NCBI RefSeq assembly: GCF_000730665.1 | Contig: NZ_BBIV01000013.1 | Location: forward strand, 1 to 64,000 | Origin: Pseudomonas plecoglossicida NBRC 103162 = DSM 15088 | Lineage (GTDB): Bacteria > Pseudomonadota > Gammaproteobacteria > Pseudomonadales > Pseudomonadaceae | Length of the DNA: 64,000 nucleotides | Reading direction: 5' to 3' | In this document: one piece after another, positions 51,586 to 60,113 of the stretch | Numbering within the stretch: the stretch's first letter is position 1 | Layout: every line of letters begins with the position of its first letter | Program-made: the position numbers and the translations under genes | Notes under the pieces: model-generated | What the model was told of the DNA's origin: nothing | Databases searched by the model: none | Seen by the model: only the letters and a program-made list of their open reading frames with translations

Positions 51586-52095
51586 ATGGCGAGTGACGGT
51601 TCGGTTGCGCCCAAAGAGCGTGTAAACATTGTATATAAGCCTGATATCGGCGATGCCAAAGAGCAGGTCGAGCTGCCGCTCAAGCAGCTGGTAGTGGGTG
51701 ACTTTACGCTGAAGGAAGACAGCACGCCGGTTGAAGACATCAAACCTATTCGTGTCGACAAAGACAACTTTGGCGAAGTCATGAAGGCGCAAGGCTTGAC
51801 GCTGGAAATGGCAGTGCCTAACCGTCTTTGCGAAAGCGTCAGCGAAGACGAGTGTCTGCCTGTTCGTTTGCAGTTTGAGTCGCTAAGCGATTTCGAACCC
51901 GATTCAGTTGTTGCCCAAGTGCCAGAACTTCAAATGCTTATTGCGTTGCGTAACTCGTTGAAGGCGCTGAAAGGCCCGCTGGGGAACTTGCCGGAGTTTC
52001 GTAAGCAGCTGCAAGGTCTGGTCAGCGATGAGGGTTCGCGCGAGCGTTTGCTGGCGGAGTTGGGCGTAGCGCAAGGAGAACAACCTAATGAGTGA
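51586..52095 (+). CDS. tssB: T6SS sheath small subunit TssB
   Basis: A 169-residue VipA-type sheath protein. It has RVNIVYKP near residue 9, ELPLKQLVVGDF, VDKDNFGEVMKAQ and a C-terminal helix LPEFRKQLQGL. It interlocks with TssC in the contractile sheath. Its end overlaps tssC by 8 bases. Confidence 0.94.
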   Translation: MASDGSVAPKERVNIVYKPDIGDAKEQVELPLKQLVVGDFTLKEDSTPVEDIKPIRVDKDNFGEVMKAQGLTLEMAVPNRLCESVSEDECLPVRLQFESLSDFEPDSVVAQVPELQMLIALRNSLKALKGPLGNLPEFRKQLQGLVSDEGSRERLLAELGVAQGEQPNE

Positions 52096-53572
52096 GGCGC
52101 AAACAGAAGCGACGGCGGCCACTGAACAACTGAGTGAGTCGGGTACCTTGCTCGATCAATTGGTCGAGGCTGCCCGTATCAAGCCTGACGATGAGGCGTA
52201 CGCGGTTACCCGTCAAGGGCTCGAGGCGTTCGTGGCGGAGTTGCTGGAGCCGGCACGGCAAACAGAGAAAGTCAGTGCGGGTTTGATCGATGAGATGATT
52301 GCCGGTATCGATGCCAAGCTCTGCCGTCAGGTGGATGCGATTCTGCACGACCGACAATTTCAGACGTTGGAGTCGGCGTGGCGCTCTTTGAAGTTTTTGG
52401 TCGATCGCACGGATTTTCGTGAAAACAATAAATTGGAAATTCTCAATGTGTCCAAGCAGAAGCTGCTGGAGGACTTTGAGGATGCGCCAGAGATTACCCG
52501 TTCGGGTTTGTACAAGTCGGTGTACAGTGCTGAGTTTGGTCAGTTTGGCGGGCAACCGATCGGTTCGATCATCGCCAACTATTCGTTCGGCCCAGGTCAG
52601 CAGGACATCAAGCTTTTGCAATATGCTGCTGCCCTCGGTGCCATGGCACACGCACCGTTTATCGCAGCAGCGGGCCCACAGTTCTTTGGCGTCGACAGCT
52701 TTTCCGAGTTGCCCAATCTGAAAGACCTGAAGGCGATGTTCGAAGGCCCTCAGTACATCAAGTGGAATGCATTTCGGGAGAGCGATGATTCGCGCTTTGT
52801 CGGGTTGACGCTGCCTAATTTCCTGCTGCGTACACCTTACGCGGAGAATACGGTACCCAGTAAGACGTTCTGTTACACGGAGAACGTGAGTGGCGGCAAC
52901 GACGACTTCTTGTGGGGTAACGCCGCCTTTGCTTTTGCCAGTCGCTTGTCTGACAGTTTCGCCCGATACCGTTGGTGTGCCAACGTCATTGGCCCACAGG
53001 GCGGTGGTGCGGTCGGTGATTTACCGATTTACAACTTCGATGCCATGGGTGAAATTCAGACCAAGATCCCAACGCAAGTGCTGATCTCCGAACGTCGAGA
53101 GTTTGAGCTGGCGGAGCAAGGTTTCATCGGCTTGACCATGCGTAAAAATTCGGATAACGCGGCGTTCTTTTCCGCGAACTCGTGCCAGAAACCAAAATAT
53201 TTCGGTGGTGATAAAGAAGGCAAGGCCGCTGAGCTCAATTATAAGCTGGGTACACAGTTGCCTTATATTTTTGTGGTCAGCCGCCTGGCTCACTATATCA
53301 AAGTTATTCAGCGCGAAAATATTGGTACCTGGAAAGAGCGAGGTGATCTTGAGTCCGAGCTCAATACGTGGATTCGCCAATACGTGGCAGACATGGATAA
53401 CCCCGTTGCGGACGTCCGCAGCCAGCGTCCTTTGCGCCAGGCGCAGGTCATCGTGAGCGATGTGGATGGTGATCCGGGTTGGTATCGGGTTAGCTTGAAA
53501 GTTCGCCCTCATTTCAAGTACATGGGTGCATCTTTTACATTGTCTTTGGTCGGGAAGCTCGATAAGTCTTGA
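52088..53572 (+). CDS. tssC: T6SS sheath large subunit TssC
   Basis: A 494-residue VipB-type sheath protein with ESAWRSLKFLVDRTDF, SAEFGQFGGQPIG, FASRLSDSFARYRWCANV and the C-terminal QVIVSDVDGDPGWYRV. Full length and close to the canonical proteobacterial form. Confidence 0.96.
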   Translation: MSEAQTEATAATEQLSESGTLLDQLVEAARIKPDDEAYAVTRQGLEAFVAELLEPARQTEKVSAGLIDEMIAGIDAKLCRQVDAILHDRQFQTLESAWRSLKFLVDRTDFRENNKLEILNVSKQKLLEDFEDAPEITRSGLYKSVYSAEFGQFGGQPIGSIIANYSFGPGQQDIKLLQYAAALGAMAHAPFIAAAGPQFFGVDSFSELPNLKDLKAMFEGPQYIKWNAFRESDDSRFVGLTLPNFLLRTPYAENTVPSKTFCYTENVSGGNDDFLWGNAAFAFASRLSDSFARYRWCANVIGPQGGGAVGDLPIYNFDAMGEIQTKIPTQVLISERREFELAEQGFIGLTMRKNSDNAAFFSANSCQKPKYFGGDKEGKAAELNYKLGTQLPYIFVVSRLAHYIKVIQRENIGTWKERGDLESELNTWIRQYVADMDNPVADVRSQRPLRQAQVIVSDVDGDPGWYRVSLKVRPHFKYMGASFTLSLVGKLDKS

Positions 53573-53696
53573 GTGTCCTGACGGGTCGTCACATGGCCTC
53601 AAGGGCGAATGGTTTCTTGTAGGGCAATTCTTATATGGCTTGGCTGTTACAGGCTTTTCAGTGGTTGCAATAAACTAAAATCAAGAGGGTTGACAC

Positions 53697-54182
53697 ATGG
53701 CATTTCCTATTTATATGACCGTAACTGGCGCGGCACAAGGGCAGTTTAAAGGGGGGGTCGAAGAAGAGGGTCATAAAGAAAAAATTCGAGTGTTTGAGGT
53801 GGTTAGCGAGTCCGAAGTTAAGGTGCACCAGCAAACCGGTACAGCGGTTTCCCAGCGTCAGCATAAGGGTGTCACCGTGGTCAAAGAGCTCGATCCGGCT
53901 ACGCCGCTGTTGATTCAGGCATTTAATAAGGGTGAGGCTTGTGAGGTGCTGCTGGAATATATGTGGATCAATAAAAAGAAGGGCGTAGAGGAGGTCTTTT
54001 ACACCAAAAAACTTCAGGGTGGAGTAATCTCTAACCGTCAAGAGTTTCTGGATAGTGGTGCGTCGAATGAGGACGCGTTGTCAGGGCATATGGAGCGTAT
54101 TACTTTTAACTGTAAGGTCACTACTGATACATGGGTTGATGGTGGTATTTCAACGGTTGATGATATTCGCAATCGAACGTAA
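53697..54182 (+). CDS. hcp: T6SS tube protein Hcp (TssD)
   Basis: A 161-residue Hcp: MAFPIYMTVTGAAQGQFKGG at the start, a central TGTAVSQRQHKGVTVVKE and the end strand ITFNCKVTTDTWVDGG. It forms the inner tube and carries small effectors. It has its own leader region upstream and a terminator-like hairpin downstream, in line with high expression. Confidence 0.95.
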   Translation: MAFPIYMTVTGAAQGQFKGGVEEEGHKEKIRVFEVVSESEVKVHQQTGTAVSQRQHKGVTVVKELDPATPLLIQAFNKGEACEVLLEYMWINKKKGVEEVFYTKKLQGGVISNRQEFLDSGASNEDALSGHMERITFNCKVTTDTWVDGGISTVDDIRNRT

Positions 54183-54194
54183 AAACGGCTAGTG

Positions 54195-54222
54195 GCCACT
54201 GCCCAGTTGGGCGGTGGCTTTT
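54195..54222 (+). terminator. Attenuator hairpin between hcp and tssE
   Basis: A 10-base-pair stem (GCCACTGCCC / GGGCGGTGGC, one G-T pair) with an AGTT loop followed by TTTT, 12 bases after the hcp stop. It would lower transcription into tssE relative to hcp. Confidence 0.7.
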
Positions 54223-54236
54223 CAGGGGGAAGGGCA

Positions 54237-54656
54237 ATGCGCGATAGGCGGCTGCTAGAGCGAATCGTGATATCCGAAACCTCTCAACAGCGCTCGGGTG
54301 TGAGCGAAGTAGAGGTGTTGACGCAATCAATTCTACAGCACCTGCAACGCATACTTAATACGCGCCAGGGTACTGTTTTGATCGACCCGGAATTTGGTGT
54401 TCCCGATTTTACAAACCTTGCAGGTTCTTTTGTTACAGGCGAGACGTCTCAAATGATCGAAAACATTACCCGCATGGTCGCACGCTATGAACCCCGGCTG
54501 AAGTCACCGCGCATTGTCATGGGGGAAGATGCTCAGGAAGTGCTATCGCTGAGCTTTAGCCTTAGCGGGGTCGTTTCGATCAACGATCGCGATATGCCCT
54601 TACATCTTGCCACCCGAGTGTCTTCGGATGGCCGTGTTTCGCTGTCGATGCGCTAA
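54237..54656 (+). CDS. tssE: T6SS baseplate protein TssE
   Basis: A 139-residue gp25-like baseplate protein with MRDRRLLERI near the start and the GTVLIDPEFGVPDF segment in the centre. The ATG at 54237 with GGAAGGG upstream was chosen over a GTG inside the preceding hairpin. Confidence 0.92.
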   Translation: MRDRRLLERIVISETSQQRSGVSEVEVLTQSILQHLQRILNTRQGTVLIDPEFGVPDFTNLAGSFVTGETSQMIENITRMVARYEPRLKSPRIVMGEDAQEVLSLSFSLSGVVSINDRDMPLHLATRVSSDGRVSLSMR

Positions 54657-54659
54657 GTC

Positions 54660-56375
54660 ATGCTCAATCGCTATTATCAAAGTGAACTGGGACGTCTACG
54701 CCAGCTGGCTGACGAGTTCTCCCATGCCAACCCCGCGTTGGCCCCATTGCTGGGCGCAGATGCTGCCAGCGACCCGGATGTCGAACGGCTACTTGAAGGT
54801 GTGGCGTTCCTGACCGGCATGGTGCACCAACGTTTGGATGATGATTTTTCCGAGTTCGTTCAGCCGTTGGCCCAGTTGCTTTACCCGCATTACCTGCAAC
54901 CGTTGCCCTGCATGACCTTGGTGCAGCTCCAGCCGCGCATGCCGTTGGAGGAGCCCATGCAGGTGGCCGCTGGTTGCGAAGTCACATCGGTGCCGGTAGA
55001 TGGCCAGCGCTTACGCTTTCGCAGCACGCTGGCGGTCGATTTGCAGCCTGTGCAGCTCGTGAGCACTCGCTGGGACGGTTCCAGCGGCGAGGCGCGCAGC
55101 TTGGTTCTGGATTTTCGGTTCACCACCGCCAACCCCAGCCTTTGGGCGGCGGATAGCCTGATGCTGTATTTAGGTGATGGTTTGGCCGAGGCCGCCAAGC
55201 TGCTGCGATTGTTACAACTTCATTTGCGGAATGTTTCTATTTTCGCGGCGGGTCAGCCATTGACGCAGTTAACGCCTGACCATCTGCGTGCAGTGGGTTT
55301 TGACGACGACAAGGGCCTGTTGCCGTTTCCGGATAATGCGCATCCGGCGTATCGATACCTGCAAGAGTATTTCGCGCTGCCAGAAAAGTTTCTATTCATG
55401 GAGCTTTCCGGGTTTACACAGTGGCGAGCCCGTGGTGACGACGGTACCTTCAGCGTGCGCCTGACGTTCGACAGTGTGCCCGAGTGGGCGCCAGGGGTGA
55501 GCGCCAACAGTTTCATGCTCGGGGTAACGCCGGCAGTGAATTTGTTCGAGCATGAGGCGCACCCGATAAAAGTGGACCATCGCTATCCCGAGTACCGGGT
55601 GCAACCGATTGATCATGGGCAGCGCGTGAGTGTACGTATTCATTCGGTGACGAAGGTCGATTGCTACACCGCCAGTGGCATCGAAAAGCGGCTCAAACCG
55701 TTCGACGCTTTTGCCGCGCGTGATGTCTACCACCTCACCATTCGCGCATCGAGCGTTGACGTGCACGGCTATGACCATTACCTGAGCCTTCCTTACAGCG
55801 TCGACGCCGACCTCAGTGAAGTCACCTTGTCTGCCGGGCTATTGTGCACCAATGGCAAGTTGGCGGAGAACTTGCGGCTGGGGGATCTAAGCCAACCGGG
55901 TGATAACGCGCCGCCAAGGCTTGAGTTCAAGAACATTCGAGGTATTACGCCGTTCCAGCCGCCAAGGTTCGATTCAAGGTTGCTATGGCGAGTGCTGTCG
56001 CAACTCAATACCAATCACTTTCGTTTGGCTGATTGCGGTTACCTGAAAGCATTGTTGTCACTGTACCTGCCCACGCTGGGCGAGCATGTTCAAGATGGCA
56101 ACCAGCGACTCATCGATTCAATTGAAAACGTGTCGGTGAGCACCGAGCGACGGTTCATTCGCGGACTGCCCGTCGATGGTAGCGTCGTTCGGGTTGACTG
56201 CCGGGGGGATCATTTCAGCAACAACGGCAGCCTTTATCTGTTTGGTTGCTTGCTCGATGAGTTCTTCGCTGGCTGCGCTGCAATAAATTGTTTTACCGCT
56301 TTTATTCTTTTCGACAGTGTTACCTATGAGACGTTGAAATGGCCGGCAAAGATAGGCAAGCAGCGGATTCTTTGA
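54660..56375 (+). CDS. tssF: T6SS baseplate protein TssF
   Basis: A 571-residue baseplate wedge protein. The N-terminus carries YYQSELGRLRQLADEFSHAN, DDDFSEFVQPLAQLLYPHYL and the C-terminus LFGCLLDEFFA. It starts 4 bases after tssE and overlaps tssG by 37 bases. Confidence 0.94.
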   Translation: MLNRYYQSELGRLRQLADEFSHANPALAPLLGADAASDPDVERLLEGVAFLTGMVHQRLDDDFSEFVQPLAQLLYPHYLQPLPCMTLVQLQPRMPLEEPMQVAAGCEVTSVPVDGQRLRFRSTLAVDLQPVQLVSTRWDGSSGEARSLVLDFRFTTANPSLWAADSLMLYLGDGLAEAAKLLRLLQLHLRNVSIFAAGQPLTQLTPDHLRAVGFDDDKGLLPFPDNAHPAYRYLQEYFALPEKFLFMELSGFTQWRARGDDGTFSVRLTFDSVPEWAPGVSANSFMLGVTPAVNLFEHEAHPIKVDHRYPEYRVQPIDHGQRVSVRIHSVTKVDCYTASGIEKRLKPFDAFAARDVYHLTIRASSVDVHGYDHYLSLPYSVDADLSEVTLSAGLLCTNGKLAENLRLGDLSQPGDNAPPRLEFKNIRGITPFQPPRFDSRLLWRVLSQLNTNHFRLADCGYLKALLSLYLPTLGEHVQDGNQRLIDSIENVSVSTERRFIRGLPVDGSVVRVDCRGDHFSNNGSLYLFGCLLDEFFAGCAAINCFTAFILFDSVTYETLKWPAKIGKQRIL

Positions 56376-57349
56376 ATGACCCGCTGCTGCGCAACGGCCG
56401 CGAGCATGGTTTTTTTCAATTCCTTCGCCTATTGCGCTTGCGTTTTCCAAGTGAACAAACCTTCTTTGATAATGTGCGTATTCGTGCGCATTTAAGCTTG
56501 GGGTTTCCCCAGCGCGATATGGAAAGGACACACCGCAGCGACGACGGTCGTTATCGAATAGACGCTAACTTTTTTGGCCTCTACGGCGTGACGTCACCGT
56601 TGCCGACATTCTACACGGAAGACTTGATTGACGAGCAACTGCAAGGCACGTCGGCCGGTCGGGACTTCCTCGATATCTTGCATGCCGCGTTATATCCCTT
56701 GCAGTTTCGGGCCTGGCAAAAGCACCGCATCTGGAGTGCAATCAGCGAGCGTCCCGGGGGTAAAAGCCTGCATTACTTGCACGCGTTGCTCGGGTTGGCG
56801 GGGGCCGGCTCCACTGTTCGCGCACAATCGATCGATTTGCTGCGTTACGCCGGTTTGTTCAACCAATATCCGCGCTCGGCGTTGGGGTTGCAACAATTGC
56901 TCAGGGCAGTGCTGGACGATAAATCGGTCGAAGTAGTGCCGTGCGTTGAAATGCCTGTGGCCATCGATGAGCCCGCGCGAACTTATCTCGGCGTGCAGTG
57001 TGGTGTGCTCGGTGAGGACTCTGTTATCGGCGTTGAGGTGGTCGATCGACGTGGCGCGCTGGAGATTCGAGTTGGCCCATTGTGCGCCGAGCGCTTTCAT
57101 CAGTTGCTGCCGGGTCAAGCGCTATTCAAAAAACTGCAGCAGACAGTGTTCTTGTATCTGCAGGCGTCTCTACGGGTGCGCTTGGTCATTTGCGTCAATG
57201 CCGTGGAGCGTCAAATTGTTGTACTGGGCGCGCATCGCCACCGCTTAGGTCGTAATACCTGGCTTGGCGGGACACACGTTAAAGATGAGGTCAGTTTTAT
57301 GTTGAGCACTGAAAATCGGTCGCTATCCGGCACAGGGGCCAGGTCATGA
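56339..57349 (+). CDS. tssG: T6SS baseplate protein TssG
   Basis: A 336-residue TssG. FFQFLRLLRLRF near residue 25, FFGLYGVTSPLPTFYTEDL (about 77-95) and the C-terminal LGRNTWLGG are family marks. It pairs with TssF around the VgrG hub. ATGA overlap with tssH. Confidence 0.94.
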   Translation: MAGKDRQAADSLNDPLLRNGREHGFFQFLRLLRLRFPSEQTFFDNVRIRAHLSLGFPQRDMERTHRSDDGRYRIDANFFGLYGVTSPLPTFYTEDLIDEQLQGTSAGRDFLDILHAALYPLQFRAWQKHRIWSAISERPGGKSLHYLHALLGLAGAGSTVRAQSIDLLRYAGLFNQYPRSALGLQQLLRAVLDDKSVEVVPCVEMPVAIDEPARTYLGVQCGVLGEDSVIGVEVVDRRGALEIRVGPLCAERFHQLLPGQALFKKLQQTVFLYLQASLRVRLVICVNAVERQIVVLGAHRHRLGRNTWLGGTHVKDEVSFMLSTENRSLSGTGARS

Positions 57350-60081
57350 TTCAAGTTGAACTAAAACCGCTTTTCGCAAAACTCAACAGTTATGCGGTCA
57401 AAGTGCTGGAAAATGCGGCTGGCATGACAATGGCTCGTGGCCATTATGAAATATCTATCGACCATATGCTTCGCCAAATGCTTGAGGAGCGCGATGCAGA
57501 TGTTTGGCGGATCCTCGGCCGTTTTGAAATAGATCCTGCGCATCTGCGAGCGCTGCTGGATGACAGCCTGGCCCAACTCAAGAGTGGTAACCCCGGGCGT
57601 CCGGTATTCGCAAGTTTGCTGACCGAGTGGGTGCAGGATGCCTGGTTGATCAGCTCGCTGGTTTTGGGCTGTGGACGTATCCGCGGCGGATCGCTGCTGT
57701 TGGCGCTGGTGTCGCGCGCAAGCTACTACACCGCCGGTGCTCGTTACAGTGCAGTGTTCAAACGCATTTCCGTAGACGCGTTGACCGCCGAATTCGCCGC
57801 GCTGGTGGCCAGCTCAAGCGAAGGGCCCTTGGACATTTTGCACAGTGCGGCCGGGGCCGCCAACCCTGTCGAGGGCGCTGTCGCAGAAAACCAAATCGCA
57901 CGCTTTTGCGAAGACCTTACCGAGAAGGCCCGGCAGGGGAAAATCGACCCCGTCTTCGGGCGCGATGACGAAGTGCGTCAGATGATCGATATTCTCGCGC
58001 GTCGTCGCAAGAACAACCCTATTGCAGTGGGTGAGCCGGGTGTTGGCAAGTCGGCAGTGGTCGAGGGCTTGGCGCTGTTGATCAATGAGGGCAACGTGCC
58101 GGCGTTTCTCCAGGGCACACGCCTGCTCAGCCTGGATCTGGGGGCACTTGAGGCAGGCGCCAGCGTCAAGGGTGAGTTCGAAAACCGTCTGCGTGGTGTC
58201 ATTGAGGAGATCAAGGCCTCGACCACACCGGTGGTCTTGTTTATCGATGAAGCACACATGTTGATCGGCGCAGGCGGGGCGGCGGGTGGCTCGGATGCGG
58301 CCAACCTGCTCAAGCCTGCGTTGGCCCGTGGTGAACTGCGCACCATCGCCGCAACAACCTGGTCGGAATATAAAAAGTATTTCGAGAAGGACCCGGCGCT
58401 GGCCAGACGCTTTCAGCTGGTCAAGCTGGATGAGCCCAGTGTCGGCACTGCAGTGCACATTCTGCGAGGGCTCAAAGGGCATTATGAAAAGGTCCATGGG
58501 GTCAGCGTGCGTGATGATGCCATCGTTGCGGCGGCTGAGTTGTCCGATCGATACATCACCGGCCGGTTGCTACCGGACAAGGCGGTGGACCTGCTCGATA
58601 CGGCCAGTGCCCGCGTGCGCATTGGCCTTGGTATCAAACCTGCGCAACTGGAACGTCTGGAGCGACAGCTTTCGGGCCTGATGCGTGAACGGGCGGCGTT
58701 GGAGCGGGACCAGGCCGACGGCTTCCCGATCGAACCTCAGCGCCTGGAAACCATAGCCGATGAGCAAGCGCACATTGAGGGGGCTGTGGATGCTCTGGAG
58801 GCGCGCTGGGCCAATGAACGGCAGGCGGCGATGCGGGTGCTGGAGGCGCGCACCAACCTCGCAACGCTCAAGCAGGCCGGTGACGGCAGCACAGCGCTGG
58901 GCTCGCTCGACGCACACCAGATGGAGCTCGAACAGGCTCGCGATGCACTGGCGACGTTGCAGGGCGACGAGCCTTTGCTCTTTACCGAGGTCGGTCCCGA
59001 CACGATTGCCCAGGTGGTCTCGGACTGGACGGGGATACCGTTAGGTAAGGTTCAGCGTGATGCCTCTGATGGCCTGCTGGCGCTGGCCAGCCACCTCAAG
59101 CAGCGTATCTGCGGCCAGGAAGCCGCCGTGGAGCAGATTGCCGAGGTCATTAAAGTTGCCCAATCGGGCTTGCGTGACCCTCAGCAGCCGTTGGGGGTCT
59201 TCTTGCTGGTCGGGCCCTCGGGAGTCGGCAAGACCGAAACAGCGCTGGCGCTGGCAGAGCAATTGTTCGGCGGCGAGCAGGCGTTGATTACCGTGAACAT
59301 GAGCGAGTATCAAGAAAAGCACACCGTCAGCCGTTTGGTCGGTTCGCCTGCAGGGTATGTCGGTTTCGGCGAGGGTGGCATGTTGACCGAAGCCGTGCGC
59401 AAACGCCCTTATTCGGTCGTGTTGCTGGATGAAGTGGAAAAGGCGCACTTGGAAGTAGTGAATATTTTCTACCAGGTATTCGACAAGGGCTTTTTGACAG
59501 ATGGCGAGGGGCGGCAGATCGACTTCAGAAACACCGTGATTCTGCTGACCAGCAACTTGGCCAGTGATGAAATTCAAGCGCGTTGCGCAGGCGCACGTCC
59601 AGACGCGGAAGCGCTGGTCGAGCATGTTCGCCCACGGCTGTCTCAATACTTCAAGCCTGCATTATTGGCGCGAATGACGATTGTGCCCTATTTCACCCTG
59701 GCGGGCGCGCAATTGGAAGAGATTGTGCGGCTGAAGTTGGCGCGTCTGACCGAACGCCTTTGGTGGACATCGCGGGTCAACCTGAGCTTCGCCGAAGAGG
59801 TCGCCACGGTCATTGCCGAGCGCTGTACGGAAGTGGAAAGTGGTGCGCGCAATATCGATTACATCTTGCGTAAAAGTCTCACCCCGCGGCTTTCCGAGGC
59901 CCTGTTGGCGGCCATTGCGCAGCAGCGACCGCTGTGCACGCTGACGGTTGCAGTGAGCCCGACGGGCGAGTGGTTGATCACGGCTGTCGAGCGCGTCGAT
60001 CCGGTTGTTGTGGAGGCCGACAATGCAGGCGTTGTCACCGCTAGCCCTGCAGCAAATGCAGAGACAGTGACGCCCGTCTGA
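57346..60081 (+). CDS. tssH: T6SS sheath-recycling ATPase TssH (ClpV)
   Basis: A 911-residue AAA+ unfoldase that disassembles contracted TssBC sheath. The N-terminal Clp domain (1-150) is followed by the first ATPase module (GEPGVGKSAVVEG, VVLFIDEAHMLIGAG), a middle coiled coil, and the second module (GPSGVGKTETALALAE, VVLLDEVEKAH). Full length with all nucleotide motifs intact. Confidence 0.96.
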   Translation: MIQVELKPLFAKLNSYAVKVLENAAGMTMARGHYEISIDHMLRQMLEERDADVWRILGRFEIDPAHLRALLDDSLAQLKSGNPGRPVFASLLTEWVQDAWLISSLVLGCGRIRGGSLLLALVSRASYYTAGARYSAVFKRISVDALTAEFAALVASSSEGPLDILHSAAGAANPVEGAVAENQIARFCEDLTEKARQGKIDPVFGRDDEVRQMIDILARRRKNNPIAVGEPGVGKSAVVEGLALLINEGNVPAFLQGTRLLSLDLGALEAGASVKGEFENRLRGVIEEIKASTTPVVLFIDEAHMLIGAGGAAGGSDAANLLKPALARGELRTIAATTWSEYKKYFEKDPALARRFQLVKLDEPSVGTAVHILRGLKGHYEKVHGVSVRDDAIVAAAELSDRYITGRLLPDKAVDLLDTASARVRIGLGIKPAQLERLERQLSGLMRERAALERDQADGFPIEPQRLETIADEQAHIEGAVDALEARWANERQAAMRVLEARTNLATLKQAGDGSTALGSLDAHQMELEQARDALATLQGDEPLLFTEVGPDTIAQVVSDWTGIPLGKVQRDASDGLLALASHLKQRICGQEAAVEQIAEVIKVAQSGLRDPQQPLGVFLLVGPSGVGKTETALALAEQLFGGEQALITVNMSEYQEKHTVSRLVGSPAGYVGFGEGGMLTEAVRKRPYSVVLLDEVEKAHLEVVNIFYQVFDKGFLTDGEGRQIDFRNTVILLTSNLASDEIQARCAGARPDAEALVEHVRPRLSQYFKPALLARMTIVPYFTLAGAQLEEIVRLKLARLTERLWWTSRVNLSFAEEVATVIAERCTEVESGARNIDYILRKSLTPRLSEALLAAIAQQRPLCTLTVAVSPTGEWLITAVERVDPVVVEADNAGVVTASPAANAETVTPV

Positions 60082-60113
60082 TCGCATGGATAGGAAGATT
60101 ATAGAGCGTGCCG

